64,000 nt of DNA from Clostridium sp031626875. Lineage in GTDB: Bacteria; Bacillota; Clostridia; Clostridiales; Clostridiaceae. The notes beneath the pieces were generated by a model. The model did not search any database and was not told where the DNA came from. It was given only the letters and a program-made list of their open reading frames with translations. The translations under genes were made by a program, and so were the position numbers. Where the stretch lies: the NCBI RefSeq assembly GCF_031626875.1, contig NZ_JANDMF010000011.1:1-64000 (forward strand). Reading direction: 5' to 3'. The stretch's first letter is position 1. The number at the start of each line of letters is the position of its first letter. This document shows positions 8,616 through 17,674 of the stretch, piece by piece.

Positions 8616-9697
8616 CCATATCTCCCCTTTAATAAATCAAGTACTCCAATAGCAGCCACAGCTTCTATAACCGGAATTGCTCTTTGGACTATACATGGAT
8701 CATGTCTTCCTTGAACTACTAGTGTTTCATCCTTCTTTTCCCTTATATTTATTGTATTTTGTTCTTTAGATATAGATGATGTTGGCTTTATAGCTACCTT
8801 AAAAATTATAGGCATTCCATTTGTTATACCACCTAAGATACCACCATTGTTATTACTATGTGTTCTTACTTTATCTTCATAATAATAGAAGGAATCATTA
8901 CTTTTTGAGCCATATATTTCAGTTATTCCAAATCCTAAACCAAATTCAACTCCCTTTACTGCTGGAACTGAAAATAACAGATGTGATAAAGTTGATTCTA
9001 CAGAATCAAAAAATGGATTTCCTAATCCTGGTTCTACCCCTAATATAGCACATTCTATTGTTCCTCCAACAGAATCTCCTTCTTTTCTTGCATCTAATAT
9101 AACTTTTCTTATATTATCTTCTTTTGATTCATCTATTAATGGCAATTCTTTTAAGCTTAATTTATGAAGCTCCTCTTTAGTAATATTCACATAGTCAAAA
9201 CTTTTGTCCTTTAAATTTTTTATACTATTTATATGAGTTCCTATCTCTATTCCTTTTAAAGCCAAAACTTGTTTGCAGATAGCCCCTGCAAATACTAATG
9301 GTGCAGTTATTCTTCCTGAAAAATGTCCTCCACCTCTATAATCATTAAATCCACCATATCTTATATTTCCTGTATAATCTGCATGACCTGGTCTCATTAA
9401 ATCTTTTAATTTTCCATAATCTTTTGAACGAGTATCACTATTTCTAATAACAGCTGTTAATGGTACCCCTGTTGTTTTTCCTTCAAAAAAGCCACTTAAT
9501 ATCTCTGGAAGATCACCTTCTTTTCTAGGTGTTGATAAATTATTTCTACCTGGAGCTCTTCTTTTCATTTCTTTATCTATTTTTTCTAAATCTAACTCTA
9601 TGCCTGCTGGAAGACCATCTATAGTTACTCCAATACCAACTCCATGAGATTCTCCAAATATGGATATCTTCAAATTATTCCCCCACATTCCACTCAT
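8603..9697 (-). CDS. aroC: chorismate synthase
   Basis: It eliminates phosphate from EPSP to give chorismate, using reduced FMN. The 364-residue protein shows GESHGVGIGVTIDGLPAG, RRAPGRNNLSTPRKE, RPGHADYTG, the GGGHFSGRITAPLVFAGAI signature and a C-terminal RHDPCIVQRAIPV. The start MSGMWGNN lies inside the 3' end of aroA (23-bp overlap), with TTAGGAGG in the aroA coding sequence. The 3' end overlaps pheA. Confidence 0.95.
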   Translation of the reverse strand: MSGMWGNNLKISIFGESHGVGIGVTIDGLPAGIELDLEKIDKEMKRRAPGRNNLSTPRKEGDLPEILSGFFEGKTTGVPLTAVIRNSDTRSKDYGKLKDLMRPGHADYTGNIRYGGFNDYRGGGHFSGRITAPLVFAGAICKQVLALKGIEIGTHINSIKNLKDKSFDYVNITKEELHKLSLKELPLIDESKEDNIRKVILDARKEGDSVGGTIECAILGVEPGLGNPFFDSVESTLSHLLFSVPAVKGVEFGLGFGITEIYGSKSNDSFYYYEDKVRTHSNNNGGILGGITNGMPIIFKVAIKPTSSISKEQNTINIREKKDETLVVQGRHDPCIVQRAIPVIEAVAAIGVLDLLKGRYGWQI

Positions 9698-10976
9698 GAA
9701 AATTACCTCCTAACATCTTAAAATCTTCAAAAAACTGTGGATAGGATTTAGACACACACTCATAATCTTTTAAAATTATTGGCTCTTTACATCTAGTTGA
9801 TGCAACAGCTAATGTCATTGCAATTCTATGATCTTTATGACTCCAAACTTCTACCCCACCATTTAATTCAGTTACACCTTCTATAAGAAGGCTATCTTTT
9901 CTTTGTTCAATTTTAGCCCCTAATTTATTTAACTCAACTGTAACTGCATTTAACCTGTCACATTCTTTTATTCTAAGTCTTCCTGCATTAATTATTTCAG
10001 TTTTTCCTGTACTTAATGCTGCAACTAAAGATATAACTGGTATGATATCTGGACATTGGGATGCATCTATTTTAGTGCTGTGTAAGTTGTTACACTTAGC
10101 CACCACACCATTTCCTTCCTTTATTATTACTGTTCCCATTCTAGTTAATATATCTATAACTTCCTTGTCCCCTTGAAGAGAATCTTCTTTAAGATCTAGT
10201 ATATTAACTTCTGCTCCTAATGCATCAGCTGATAAGAAAAATGCTCCTTGCGAATAATCTCCTTCAACTCTATGATCTTTACTTTTATAAATTTGATTGC
10301 CCTTTATAATAAATTCCTTGTAATCATTATTAATAATGTCTATTCCAAAATCCTTCATAGCAGATAGTGTTAAATCTAAATATCCTTTAGACTCCAATTC
10401 CGTTGTTATAATTATTTTAGAATCTCCTTTTAACAAAGGTAATGTAAACATAAGACCTGTTATAAATTGTGAACTTATATTGCCTTTAATCTTAAATTCC
10501 CCTGCTTTTAATAATCCTGAAACCACTAAATCAAGTATTCCTTCTTTATAACTATATTTAATACCTTGCAAATCAAATATTTCATAATATGTGTCTAATG
10601 GTCTCTTTCCAAGATTGCCTCTTCCAACAAATCTAGTAGTTCCTTCAAAGGCTAATGCAATAGGTACTAAAAATCTTAATGTAGATCCTGATTCATTACA
10701 ATCAATCACTCTTTCATACTCTCTTGTTGCTAAAACTTCTTTTGAATTTAATCCCTTAATTTCTAAAGTTCCTTTACCTAAATCATTTATTACTGCTCCA
10801 AGTGATTTCATTGAATCAATAGTTGCTATAATATCGTCTGAAAGATCTATATTTGAAACTTTACTTATACCATCTCCTAAAGCTGCACATATTATTGCTC
10901 TATGAGCCATACTTTTTGAAGGAGGTATCCTTACCTCTCCCTTTAGTTCCTTTTGGTAAATTTTTATATTTCCCAT
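9675..10976 (-). CDS. aroA: 3-phosphoshikimate 1-carboxyvinyltransferase (EPSP synthase)
   Basis: It transfers the enolpyruvyl group of phosphoenolpyruvate to shikimate-3-phosphate. The 433 residues have PPSKSMAHRAIICAA at the N-terminus, NESGSTLRFLVPIA, GNLGKRPLD, QFITGLMFTLP, SQCPDIIPV, and VWSHKDHRIAMTLAVA. The phosphoenolpyruvate loop reads ESGSTLRF rather than the NAGTAMR type, so this is the class II-like variant common in Firmicutes. Start and aroB stop overlap as TAATG, with GGTGG upstream. Confidence 0.94.
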   Translation of the reverse strand: MGNIKIYQKELKGEVRIPPSKSMAHRAIICAALGDGISKVSNIDLSDDIIATIDSMKSLGAVINDLGKGTLEIKGLNSKEVLATREYERVIDCNESGSTLRFLVPIALAFEGTTRFVGRGNLGKRPLDTYYEIFDLQGIKYSYKEGILDLVVSGLLKAGEFKIKGNISSQFITGLMFTLPLLKGDSKIIITTELESKGYLDLTLSAMKDFGIDIINNDYKEFIIKGNQIYKSKDHRVEGDYSQGAFFLSADALGAEVNILDLKEDSLQGDKEVIDILTRMGTVIIKEGNGVVAKCNNLHSTKIDASQCPDIIPVISLVAALSTGKTEIINAGRLRIKECDRLNAVTVELNKLGAKIEQRKDSLLIEGVTELNGGVEVWSHKDHRIAMTLAVASTRCKEPIILKDYECVSKSYPQFFEDFKMLGGNFHEWNVGE

Positions 10977-12040
10977 TATTTCACCACCTTAAAGAAATTT
11001 GGTGTTGTATCGTATATAATACTTTCTCCTATATCTTGAAGTAATATTACTTTTAACTTATTTCCTAAATTCTTCTTATCTAGAGAAATTGTTTCTACTA
11101 TGGCCTCATTATCCTCTATATTTGTTTCATATGGCAAATCATAATTTATTAATATATCTTTTATTTTTTCTGCCACACCTTTTCTAGTTATTCCTTGTTT
11201 TTCACCTTCAAGAGAAATACTATACATTCCTATAGCCACAGCTTCTCCATGACTAAATCCTGAAAAATTATAAAAAGTTTCTATAGCATGACCTAATGTA
11301 TGCCCAAAGTTTAATAACATTCTTTCTCCTAAATCTTTTTCATCCTTTTCAACTACATCTTTCTTAATTGAACAGCATGTATAAATAATATCTTCAATAT
11401 TACTCATTACCTCTTCTTTACTTTTTAAGTTCATTAGCTTATCAAAGAACACTTTATCTTTAATACATCCATACTTAATAACTTCTCCCATACCATCTTT
11501 ATAAAATTTTTCAGGCAATGTATCAAGTACTTCTGGATCAATCAATACTGCTTTGGGTTGATAAAAACTTCCTATAAGATTCTTTCCTCTTTCAAGATCA
11601 ACTGCTACCTTTCCTCCTACTGAACTATCTACTTGAGCTAACAAAGATGTTGGCACTTGTATAAAGTCCACCCCTCTTAAGAAGGAGGAAGCTACAAAGC
11701 CTCCTAAATCTCCAATAACTCCACCACCTAAAGTTATTATAAGTTCCTTCCTATTAAGTTTAAAATCAAGCAGCTCATTATATATTTCTGGAAGAGTATT
11801 AAAAGATTTTGTTTCTTCTCCTGGCTTTAATACCATAACCTTAGTTGTGAATCCTTCTTCTTCAAGGGACAATTTTACCTTATCTCCCCAATACTTATTT
11901 ACATTTTCATCAGTTAAAATAAATACTCTATCACCTTTATAGATTTCCTTTATTTTTTTTCCAATTTTATTTAAAATACCTTTTTCTATAAAGATGTTAT
12001 AACTATTCTCTTTCAAATCAACATATAATTTTCTTCCCAA
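10976..12040 (-). CDS. aroB: 3-dehydroquinate synthase
   Basis: It cyclises DAHP to 3-dehydroquinate with NAD and a divalent metal. The 354 residues include the NAD-binding LGGGVIGDLGGFVASSFLRG, the core PTSLLAQVDSSVGGK with the following NLIGSFYQP, a metal-site MLLNFGHTLGHAIE, and FSHGEAVAIGM. The start codon is TTG with AAGGA about 10 bp upstream, so initiation may be modest. The gene follows aroF by 18 bp. Confidence 0.94.
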   Translation of the reverse strand: MGRKLYVDLKENSYNIFIEKGILNKIGKKIKEIYKGDRVFILTDENVNKYWGDKVKLSLEEEGFTTKVMVLKPGEETKSFNTLPEIYNELLDFKLNRKELIITLGGGVIGDLGGFVASSFLRGVDFIQVPTSLLAQVDSSVGGKVAVDLERGKNLIGSFYQPKAVLIDPEVLDTLPEKFYKDGMGEVIKYGCIKDKVFFDKLMNLKSKEEVMSNIEDIIYTCCSIKKDVVEKDEKDLGERMLLNFGHTLGHAIETFYNFSGFSHGEAVAIGMYSISLEGEKQGITRKGVAEKIKDILINYDLPYETNIEDNEAIVETISLDKKNLGNKLKVILLQDIGESIIYDTTPNFFKVVK

Positions 12041-12058
12041 TTTTAATCATTCCTTATA

Positions 12059-13072
12059 TTAAATTTCTCTTCCAACAGCCTTAGCTATTAATTTTAATTC
12101 TTGAACTAAATCATTGTATACGCAAGGTTTAATTGATTGTTGCCCATCACACAATGCATTTGCTGGGTCATTATGAACTTCTATAATTAATCCATCTGCA
12201 CCTATTGCAACAGCTGCCTTTGCAAGAGGATCAACCATCCACCATTTTCCTGTAGCATGACTTGGATCAATTATTATTGGTAAATGGCTAAGTTTTTTAA
12301 CAGCTGGAACTGCACTTAAATCTAAAGTGTTTCTTGTATAGGTTTCAAAAGTTCTTATTCCTCTTTCACAAAGAACTACATTTTCATTTCCACCAGCCAT
12401 AATATATTCAGCTGACATTAACCATTCTTCTATAGTTGCTGATAATCCTCTCTTTAAAAGAATGGTTTTATTTGTTTTTCCAAGTTCGCGAAGTAAATCA
12501 AAGTTTTGCATATTTCTTGCTCCAATTTGTATTACATCTACATCTTCTACGAATTTTTCAATGTCATATGGTGACATAAGTTCAGTTACTATTGGAAGCC
12601 CTGTTTTTTCTCTAGCAGCCTTTAATAGCTCTAATCCCTCATACTTCAATCCTTGGAATGCATATGGTGATGTTCTTGGTTTAAATGCACCACCTCTTAA
12701 GAAGTTTGCCCCACTCTTCTTAACATCTTCTGCAATTGAAATTATTTGTTCCTCGCTTTCAACAGAACAAGGTCCTGCAATCATAGCAAGCTTATTGCCA
12801 CCAATTTTATTACCATTTACATCTATTATAGATGATTCTGGATGAAACATTCTATTAGCTTTTTTAAAAGGTTCTGCTACATACATTACCTTTTCAACAT
12901 TTCTATTAGCTTCAATTTGAGTGTGATCAATTTTACTTGTATCTCCTACTAATCCTAAAATTATAAGATCTTTACCTATAACTGGATTAACTTCAACTCC
13001 CTTTTTTTGAATTGCTTCTGTAAGAGTATCAATCTCTTTTTGGTTCGTTCCTGGTTTTAATATTACTATCAT
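12059..13072 (-). CDS. aroF: 3-deoxy-7-phosphoheptulonate synthase, first copy
   Basis: First structural gene of the operon, and a second DAHP synthase of the same 337-residue architecture as 5031-6044. It has an N-terminal ferredoxin-like domain followed by a type I-beta barrel with AGPCSVES, GGAFKPRTSPYAFQG, IGARNMQNF, CERGIRTFETYTRNTLDLSA and IIDPSHATGKW. AGGGGGCAAGAAAA precedes the ATG. It lies 30 bp past the attenuator T-run, so it is the first coding sequence to depend on readthrough. Separate feedback behaviour of the two copies is inferred from their diverged N-termini only. Confidence 0.93.
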   Translation of the reverse strand: MIVILKPGTNQKEIDTLTEAIQKKGVEVNPVIGKDLIILGLVGDTSKIDHTQIEANRNVEKVMYVAEPFKKANRMFHPESSIIDVNGNKIGGNKLAMIAGPCSVESEEQIISIAEDVKKSGANFLRGGAFKPRTSPYAFQGLKYEGLELLKAAREKTGLPIVTELMSPYDIEKFVEDVDVIQIGARNMQNFDLLRELGKTNKTILLKRGLSATIEEWLMSAEYIMAGGNENVVLCERGIRTFETYTRNTLDLSAVPAVKKLSHLPIIIDPSHATGKWWMVDPLAKAAVAIGADGLIIEVHNDPANALCDGQQSIKPCVYNDLVQELKLIAKAVGREI

Positions 13073-13101
13073 TTTTCTTGCCCCCTAGTATTTTTTATAT
13101 T

Positions 13102-13130
13102 AAAAAAGAGAACCCAATAATGAGTTCTCT
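13102..13130 (-). terminator. Attenuator terminator in the aromatic operon leader
   Basis: On the minus strand AGAGAACTC (13122-13130), loop ATTATT and GGGTTCTCT (13107-13115) form a 9-bp stem with one G-U pair, running into six T residues. It lies after the leader peptide and 30 bp before aroF, so it must be bypassed for operon expression. Confidence 0.88.
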
Positions 13131-13186
13131 CGAATAATAATCTACAAAAAATTAATTTAACCTATAAAAAATTATATACTCATTAT
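13117..13186 (-). promoter_or_regulatory. Predicted antiterminator pairing of the aromatic attenuator
   Basis: ATAATGAGT at 13178-13186 overlaps the leader-peptide stop codon. It is perfectly complementary over 9 nt to ACTCATTAT at 13117-13125, which makes up part of the 5' arm and loop of the terminator. Forming this pair would prevent the terminator. A ribosome at the stop codon would cover 13178-13186 and let the terminator form. A ribosome stalled at the aromatic codons upstream would leave it free. The pairing was found by eye and not folded computationally. Confidence 0.78.
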
Positions 13187-13302
13187 GAAGGTATTATTCT
13201 TTTTTTACAAAACAAATAGCCAGCGCTAAAATAAAAGCCCCAGAATATAAAGTAAAAAAAGTTATAAAATTTTGCTTCTATTTTTTTTACTATTTGCTCC
13301 AT
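13183..13302 (-). CDS. aromatic-rich attenuation leader peptide (39 aa)
   Basis: An ATG with GGAGG 5 bp upstream opens a 39-codon frame. Residues 12-31 hold 13 aromatic residues: 8 Phe, 4 Tyr and 1 Trp, including FYNFFYFIFWGFYF. The stop TAA lies inside the predicted antiterminator strand. The frame sits between a sigma-A promoter and a terminator in front of an operon that makes Phe and Tyr and supplies chorismate for Trp. This is the layout of a translated attenuation leader. Codon positions place the stalling region 20-60 nt before the antiterminator strand. A small membrane protein is the alternative reading, because the segment is hydrophobic. Confidence 0.88.
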   Translation of the reverse strand: MEQIVKKIEAKFYNFFYFIFWGFYFSAGYLFCKKRIIPS

Positions 13303-13358
13303 AATTTCCTCCATTATCAATTTAATATAAAATTCTTTATTATATTTTCCTTTTTATA

Positions 13359-13388
13359 ATAATATATCACTTTAACTAATATTGTCAA
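13359..13388 (-). promoter_or_regulatory. Sigma-A promoter of the aromatic operon
   Basis: Minus strand: a perfect TTGACA (13383-13388), an 18-bp spacer and TATTAT (13359-13364). Transcription would begin near 13352, about 50 nt before the leader-peptide ATG. Confidence 0.82.
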
Positions 13389-13406
13389 TATATTTCAATG
13401 TCTTTT

Positions 13407-14843
13407 TTATAAAATCGGCGAAAGTAATCTTATTAATGACTCTTTCATCCTCATCCCTATACTCCTATTATCATGGCTTTCCTTAGTTATTACTTTTGAG
13501 TTCTTAATATCTACAAAAAATTGCTTTTCTAAATTTTCAGCCACTCTATCATCAAAAATAAAAGCATTTACTTCAAAATTAAGTTTAAAACTTCTAATAT
13601 CCATATTTGCTGTTCCAATAGAAGATACCTGACCATCCACAACTATAGTCTTAGCATGAATAAATCCATTTTCATATGCATATATTTTGACCCCTAAATC
13701 TAACAATTCTCCAATATATGAATTTGATGCCCACTTCATAAAAATATGATCAGGATTTTCTGGTATTATTATTCTTACATCTACACCAGACAAAGCAGAA
13801 AGTTTTAATGCTTCAAGTACAGGTTCATCTGGTACAAAGTATGGAGTTTGTAGATAAATACTCTTTTTAGCATTATTAATCATCTTTAAATATCCATGTT
13901 TTATGTACTCTTCTTTATGATCAGGTCCACTTGTTACAATCTGTATTCCTATATCTCCATCTTTAGAAATTTCTTTAGAGTAGAAAATACTAAAATCGTC
14001 AATATCTTCTCCTGAAGCATAACACCAATCAAGTAAAAACCTATCAGTTAATTCATTAACAGCTTCTCCTTTAATTCTTATATGAGTATCTCTCCAAAAA
14101 CCTATTTTTGAATCTTGATTTATATATTCCTTACCTACATTAAACCCACCAATATATCCAGATTCCCCATCAATAACCACAATCTTTCTATGGTTTCTAT
14201 AATTAATACGAGTATTTATATGAGGTAAAATTCCTGGAAAAAATATTTCAAATTTTCCTCCATTACTTAAAAACTTTTTCATAAGTTTCTTTGTCAAAGT
14301 ATATGACCCCATACTATCAACTAAAAATCTAATTTCTACTCCCTCTGCTGCCTTTTTTTCCAATATCTCTATTATCTTCTTTCCAATAGAATCTCTTCTA
14401 AATATATAATATTGAATATGAATAAATTTCTTTGCATTATTTAAATCCTTGATAAGTGCTTGAAATTTATCCTCTCCATCATAGTATATATCTATAGAAT
14501 TTCTCTGTTTATATTTTGCTCCACAATGATTATAGTTCATTCTTATTAAATCAAAATATTCGCTTGGAACATGTTCTCCTGTTTTATCTTGAAGAAAATA
14601 ATTAGACATTTCTCTTCTTCTGGCTTCATCTTTAAAAGTCTTCTCTTTAAACAATTTTTCCCTACTTAAATTTTGGCCAAATAATATATATATAGCATAT
14701 CCTAATCCTGGTAATATAAGCATTATCAATAACCATGCCCAAGTAGTAGTTGGATCTTTTCTTTCTATAAATATTAATGATAAACAAAATGATATATTTA
14801 ATGCTAATAATGCAGCCACAATCCAAAACAATAAGTGCATCAT
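13407..14843 (-). CDS. cls: cardiolipin synthase
   Basis: It joins two phosphatidylglycerols into cardiolipin at the membrane. The 478 residues begin with two membrane helices (LLFWIVAALLALNISFCL and a second near 33-53). Two phospholipase D HKD motifs follow: NHRKIVVIDGESGYIGG near 216 and FIHAKTIVVDGQVSSIGTANMD near 395. The ribosome site GGGAGG is 11 bp before the first of two adjacent ATG codons. The gene runs into the aromatic operon promoter with no clear terminator between, so some readthrough is possible. Its divergent neighbour is the hydrolase at 14995. Confidence 0.93.
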   Translation of the reverse strand: MMHLLFWIVAALLALNISFCLSLIFIERKDPTTTWAWLLIMLILPGLGYAIYILFGQNLSREKLFKEKTFKDEARRREMSNYFLQDKTGEHVPSEYFDLIRMNYNHCGAKYKQRNSIDIYYDGEDKFQALIKDLNNAKKFIHIQYYIFRRDSIGKKIIEILEKKAAEGVEIRFLVDSMGSYTLTKKLMKKFLSNGGKFEIFFPGILPHINTRINYRNHRKIVVIDGESGYIGGFNVGKEYINQDSKIGFWRDTHIRIKGEAVNELTDRFLLDWCYASGEDIDDFSIFYSKEISKDGDIGIQIVTSGPDHKEEYIKHGYLKMINNAKKSIYLQTPYFVPDEPVLEALKLSALSGVDVRIIIPENPDHIFMKWASNSYIGELLDLGVKIYAYENGFIHAKTIVVDGQVSSIGTANMDIRSFKLNFEVNAFIFDDRVAENLEKQFFVDIKNSKVITKESHDNRSIGMRMKESLIRLLSPIL

Positions 14844-14994
14844 TTCTATTTATTCCTCCCACCTTAGTTCCAATTACATAAAATTATATATTTTAAATTA
14901 AAAATTAGCAACTAAATCATCAACGCTTTAGTTGACCTATTTATTAAAATATCCTATATTTATATTATAGTAAATTATGGAAAGAGGTTGGACT

Positions 14995-15939
14995 ATGATT
15001 TTCTTAAAATTAACTCTCATAACAGCTTGTATTCTCACAATTGGTTTAATATTAGAAGAAATAATTCTATATTTACAGAAAAAAAGATTAACTTATCCAG
15101 GACACCTAATAAAAACTTCAAATGGTAATATTCATGTCGTTTCTAAAGGAGATGGTGATACAACTATTGTATTTGCCTCAAGCTTAGGTATAACTAGTCC
15201 TTATTGTGATTTTTTTAGTCTCCAAGATAAAATTTCAAATTTTTCTAAAACAGCTTTATATGAAAAATATGGTTATGGTTTTAGTCCTGATATATATACA
15301 AATGTAAGCCTTGATAATCTTGTACATGATATTAGATTTTCATTAAAAGAATGTGGTCATACACCTCCTTACATTTTCTTATGTCACTCAATGGCAAGTG
15401 TAGAAATTTTACGTTATGCTGAACTTTTTCCATCTGAAGTCAAGGGCATAATTATGGATGATGCTTTTAACCCTGAGTTTAAAGATAAACTAAAACTTCC
15501 ATCTATAGCTCACATAAGAATAGCTACTTTTTTCAAATACACAGGATTTTATAGATTAGTCACAAAATTTCCGTATATTAAAAAGAAAACTATAGGAAAT
15601 ATACCTTCAAAAGATTTGAGACATTTAAAAAGTCGGCTTCATGTGAGAAATTATTATAATGAATATATGATAAAAGAACTCAAACAATTTTCAGCAAATT
15701 GTTCATTAATATTAAGAAATGGAATAAACTTAAAAAACATACCTTTATATATTATTACTGCTGGGAATAGAAAAGCTTTTTCAAAAGATTTTAATAAAGC
15801 ATGGTTTCAATCTCAGGAAGAGATGCTTTCTTGGTCAAAGAAATCCTCTCAAGTAGTTGTAAAAAATGCTGATCATTTTATTCATTATTATGATGAAGAA
15901 ATATTAATAAATGCTGTTAAAGAAATAATTAAAGCTTAA
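14995..15939 (+). CDS. membrane-anchored alpha/beta hydrolase
   Basis: The 314-residue protein has an N-terminal membrane helix (about 2-22). An alpha/beta hydrolase fold follows, with the nucleophile in LCHSMAS near residue 130, a downstream acidic candidate in the MDDAF strand, and a C-terminal catalytic His candidate in KNADHFIHYY near 291. The substrate is unknown. I chose the ATG at 14995 because AGAGG lies 7 bp upstream; an ATG six codons earlier would have no ribosome site. It is a single gene ending at a strong terminator. Confidence 0.78.
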   Translation: MIFLKLTLITACILTIGLILEEIILYLQKKRLTYPGHLIKTSNGNIHVVSKGDGDTTIVFASSLGITSPYCDFFSLQDKISNFSKTALYEKYGYGFSPDIYTNVSLDNLVHDIRFSLKECGHTPPYIFLCHSMASVEILRYAELFPSEVKGIIMDDAFNPEFKDKLKLPSIAHIRIATFFKYTGFYRLVTKFPYIKKKTIGNIPSKDLRHLKSRLHVRNYYNEYMIKELKQFSANCSLILRNGINLKNIPLYIITAGNRKAFSKDFNKAWFQSQEEMLSWSKKSSQVVVKNADHFIHYYDEEILINAVKEIIKA

Positions 15940-15940
15940 A

Positions 15941-15982
15941 ATAAAAAGTGAACCAACTTTTGTAGTATGGTTCACTTTTTAT
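15941..15982 (+). terminator. Terminator after alpha/beta hydrolase
   Basis: Perfect 15-bp arms (ATAAAAAGTGAACCA and its complement at 15968-15982) flank a 12-nt loop. The T-rich 3' arm makes it usable from both directions, including for the convergent NlpC/P60 gene at 16028. Confidence 0.85.
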
Positions 15983-16027
15983 TTATCATTAAGTTATCTT
16001 AGTGCGAGCCTCTAATAAAAACTATCT

Positions 16028-17290
16028 TTACTCTATTATTCTTCTAGCTCTCCAAAAATTATATACTGATGATACTTTAACAACATCTCCAGTCTGAGGT
16101 GCATGAACCATTTGCCCATTACCAACATATATTCCTACATGTCCAGAATGAGGAAATACCAAATCCCCAGGTTTTAATTCACTTTGTGATATCTCTCTTC
16201 CTGAGTTGATTTGATCATATGTAGTTCTCCCTATTTCAATGTTTAAAGCTTGTCTATATACATAAGATGTGTATCCTGAACAATCAAAAACATTGGGTCC
16301 TTCTGCACCATAAACATATTGTTTTCCTAAATGTTTCATTGCTTCATCAATAACTTTATCTACTTTTGATTTCTCTGGTTCCAAATCCTGCCAACCAAAC
16401 TTATGTAATTCTGTCTTTTGGCTATTAGTTCCATACTTATCGATACAATAAATATTTAAGTTTCCTTTTCCAACAATAAATTGAGTGCTTTCATTTGTTG
16501 GTCTTTCTATAGTTGTTGTTTGTAATAAAAAAGTTTGATATCTATTACTTCCATTTAATATATGTATATTGGTAGATGTTCCTCCATCTTTTTTTATACA
16601 ATATAAATCAGATATTTTATCTTGATTAAAGTCATTAACCCCAAACTCCCAATTTATTCCTGTATTCTCAATAGGTAATTGTACCTGACATAAAAAATTT
16701 TCATAATTTTCTTTACCACTTAGAACATGTAAATTGGTATGATTTCCAGCATTTTTCTTTATACAATATAAATCAGATATTCCATCACCATCATAATCTC
16801 CTGTTTTAAACTCCCAATTATTATCCGTATTTTCTATTGGCAGTATTATATGATTTAAAAATGTTTGAAAATTTGTACTTCCATCCAATATATGCAAATT
16901 GGTATGTGCTCCACTATCCTTCCTTATACAATATAAATCTTGAATCCCATCTCCATTATAATCTCCTAATTCAAACGTCCATGTATCCCCTGTCGCTTCT
17001 ATAGGAAGTGCTGTTTGTAATAAAAATTTTTGATAGGTGCTTTCTCCACTTAAAATGTGAAGATTTGTATGTGCTCCTCCATCCTTTTTTATACTATATA
17101 AATCCTCCACTCCATCATTATTATAATCTCCAATTCTAAACTGCCAATTTGAGCTTGTACTCTCTAAAGCAGTAGCTGTATGTATTTCCCATATCATCTC
17201 ATTATTTGTTGCTGCCTTAGTATTGACATTAAACAGCAACATTTGAAAAATTCCTAATACTACTGTCAATATTATATTTTTAAATTTCAT
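16028..17290 (-). CDS. secreted NlpC/P60 hydrolase with N-terminal FG-GAP/VCBS-like repeats
   Basis: The 420-residue protein has a signal peptide (cleavage near NTKA). Four repeats of about 60 residues follow, each with a calcium-site-like motif such as GDYNNDGVEDLY, GDYNGDGIQDLY or GDYDGDGISDLY, the last one degenerate (NDFNQDKISDLY). A C-terminal NlpC/P60 domain (about 305-420) has catalytic Cys in VFDCSGYTSYVY and His in HSGHVGIYVGNG. The repeats resemble integrin-like FG-GAP/VCBS units and may act in binding. The catalytic domain closely matches that of 2328-3848, down to the closing FWRARRIIE, but sits at the opposite end of the protein. Confidence 0.85.
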   Translation of the reverse strand: MKFKNIILTVVLGIFQMLLFNVNTKAATNNEMIWEIHTATALESTSSNWQFRIGDYNNDGVEDLYSIKKDGGAHTNLHILSGESTYQKFLLQTALPIEATGDTWTFELGDYNGDGIQDLYCIRKDSGAHTNLHILDGSTNFQTFLNHIILPIENTDNNWEFKTGDYDGDGISDLYCIKKNAGNHTNLHVLSGKENYENFLCQVQLPIENTGINWEFGVNDFNQDKISDLYCIKKDGGTSTNIHILNGSNRYQTFLLQTTTIERPTNESTQFIVGKGNLNIYCIDKYGTNSQKTELHKFGWQDLEPEKSKVDKVIDEAMKHLGKQYVYGAEGPNVFDCSGYTSYVYRQALNIEIGRTTYDQINSGREISQSELKPGDLVFPHSGHVGIYVGNGQMVHAPQTGDVVKVSSVYNFWRARRIIE

Positions 17291-17630
17291 TGTTTCCCCC
17301 TACTTATTTTTTATCGTCTTTTAAATTGTATAACCTAATTACTGAAAACGTACTAATGAGCATTAAATTTTCTACTAGTATTTAAATCCCTATATTGTTA
17401 ACTCACTTCATTATTACATCTTTTATAAAATTATGATTAATTTATCCATTTTTTATTTTATAAATTATACCAATACATATATTTAAAGTCAAATTGCCCT
17501 ATATATCGCATACTATTTATTTTTCTATATATTTAATTTTTATCCACCATAATAATATTATTTTTTCAAATTAAACTTAGTATACATATAAATTTAAAAA
17601 CAAGAAATTTCATTATCCACAATAAATAGA
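17291..17630. other. Intergenic AT-rich stretch with no gene
   Basis: It holds the 5' region of the NlpC/P60 gene (AGGGGG ribosome site just before its ATG). Apart from that I see no frame with a start and ribosome site, and no strong promoter or hairpin. Confidence 0.55.
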
Positions 17631-17674
17631 AATAAATAAAGTTGCCTCAAATTAATGAGACAACTTTATTTATT
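17631..17674 (-). terminator. Terminator after rubrerythrin gene
   Basis: A long hairpin pairs 17631-17649 with 17656-17674 (core GTTGCCTCA / TGAGACAAC, one mismatch), flanked by complementary AATAAATAAA and TTTATTTATT. It lies about 40 bp beyond the rubrerythrin stop. Confidence 0.75.

Noticed and set aside
13183..13302. Leader frame as a small membrane protein rather than an attenuator
   Set aside because: The hydrophobic stretch could span a membrane, but the aromatic density, the stop codon inside the antiterminator strand and the terminator before aroF are better explained by attenuation.
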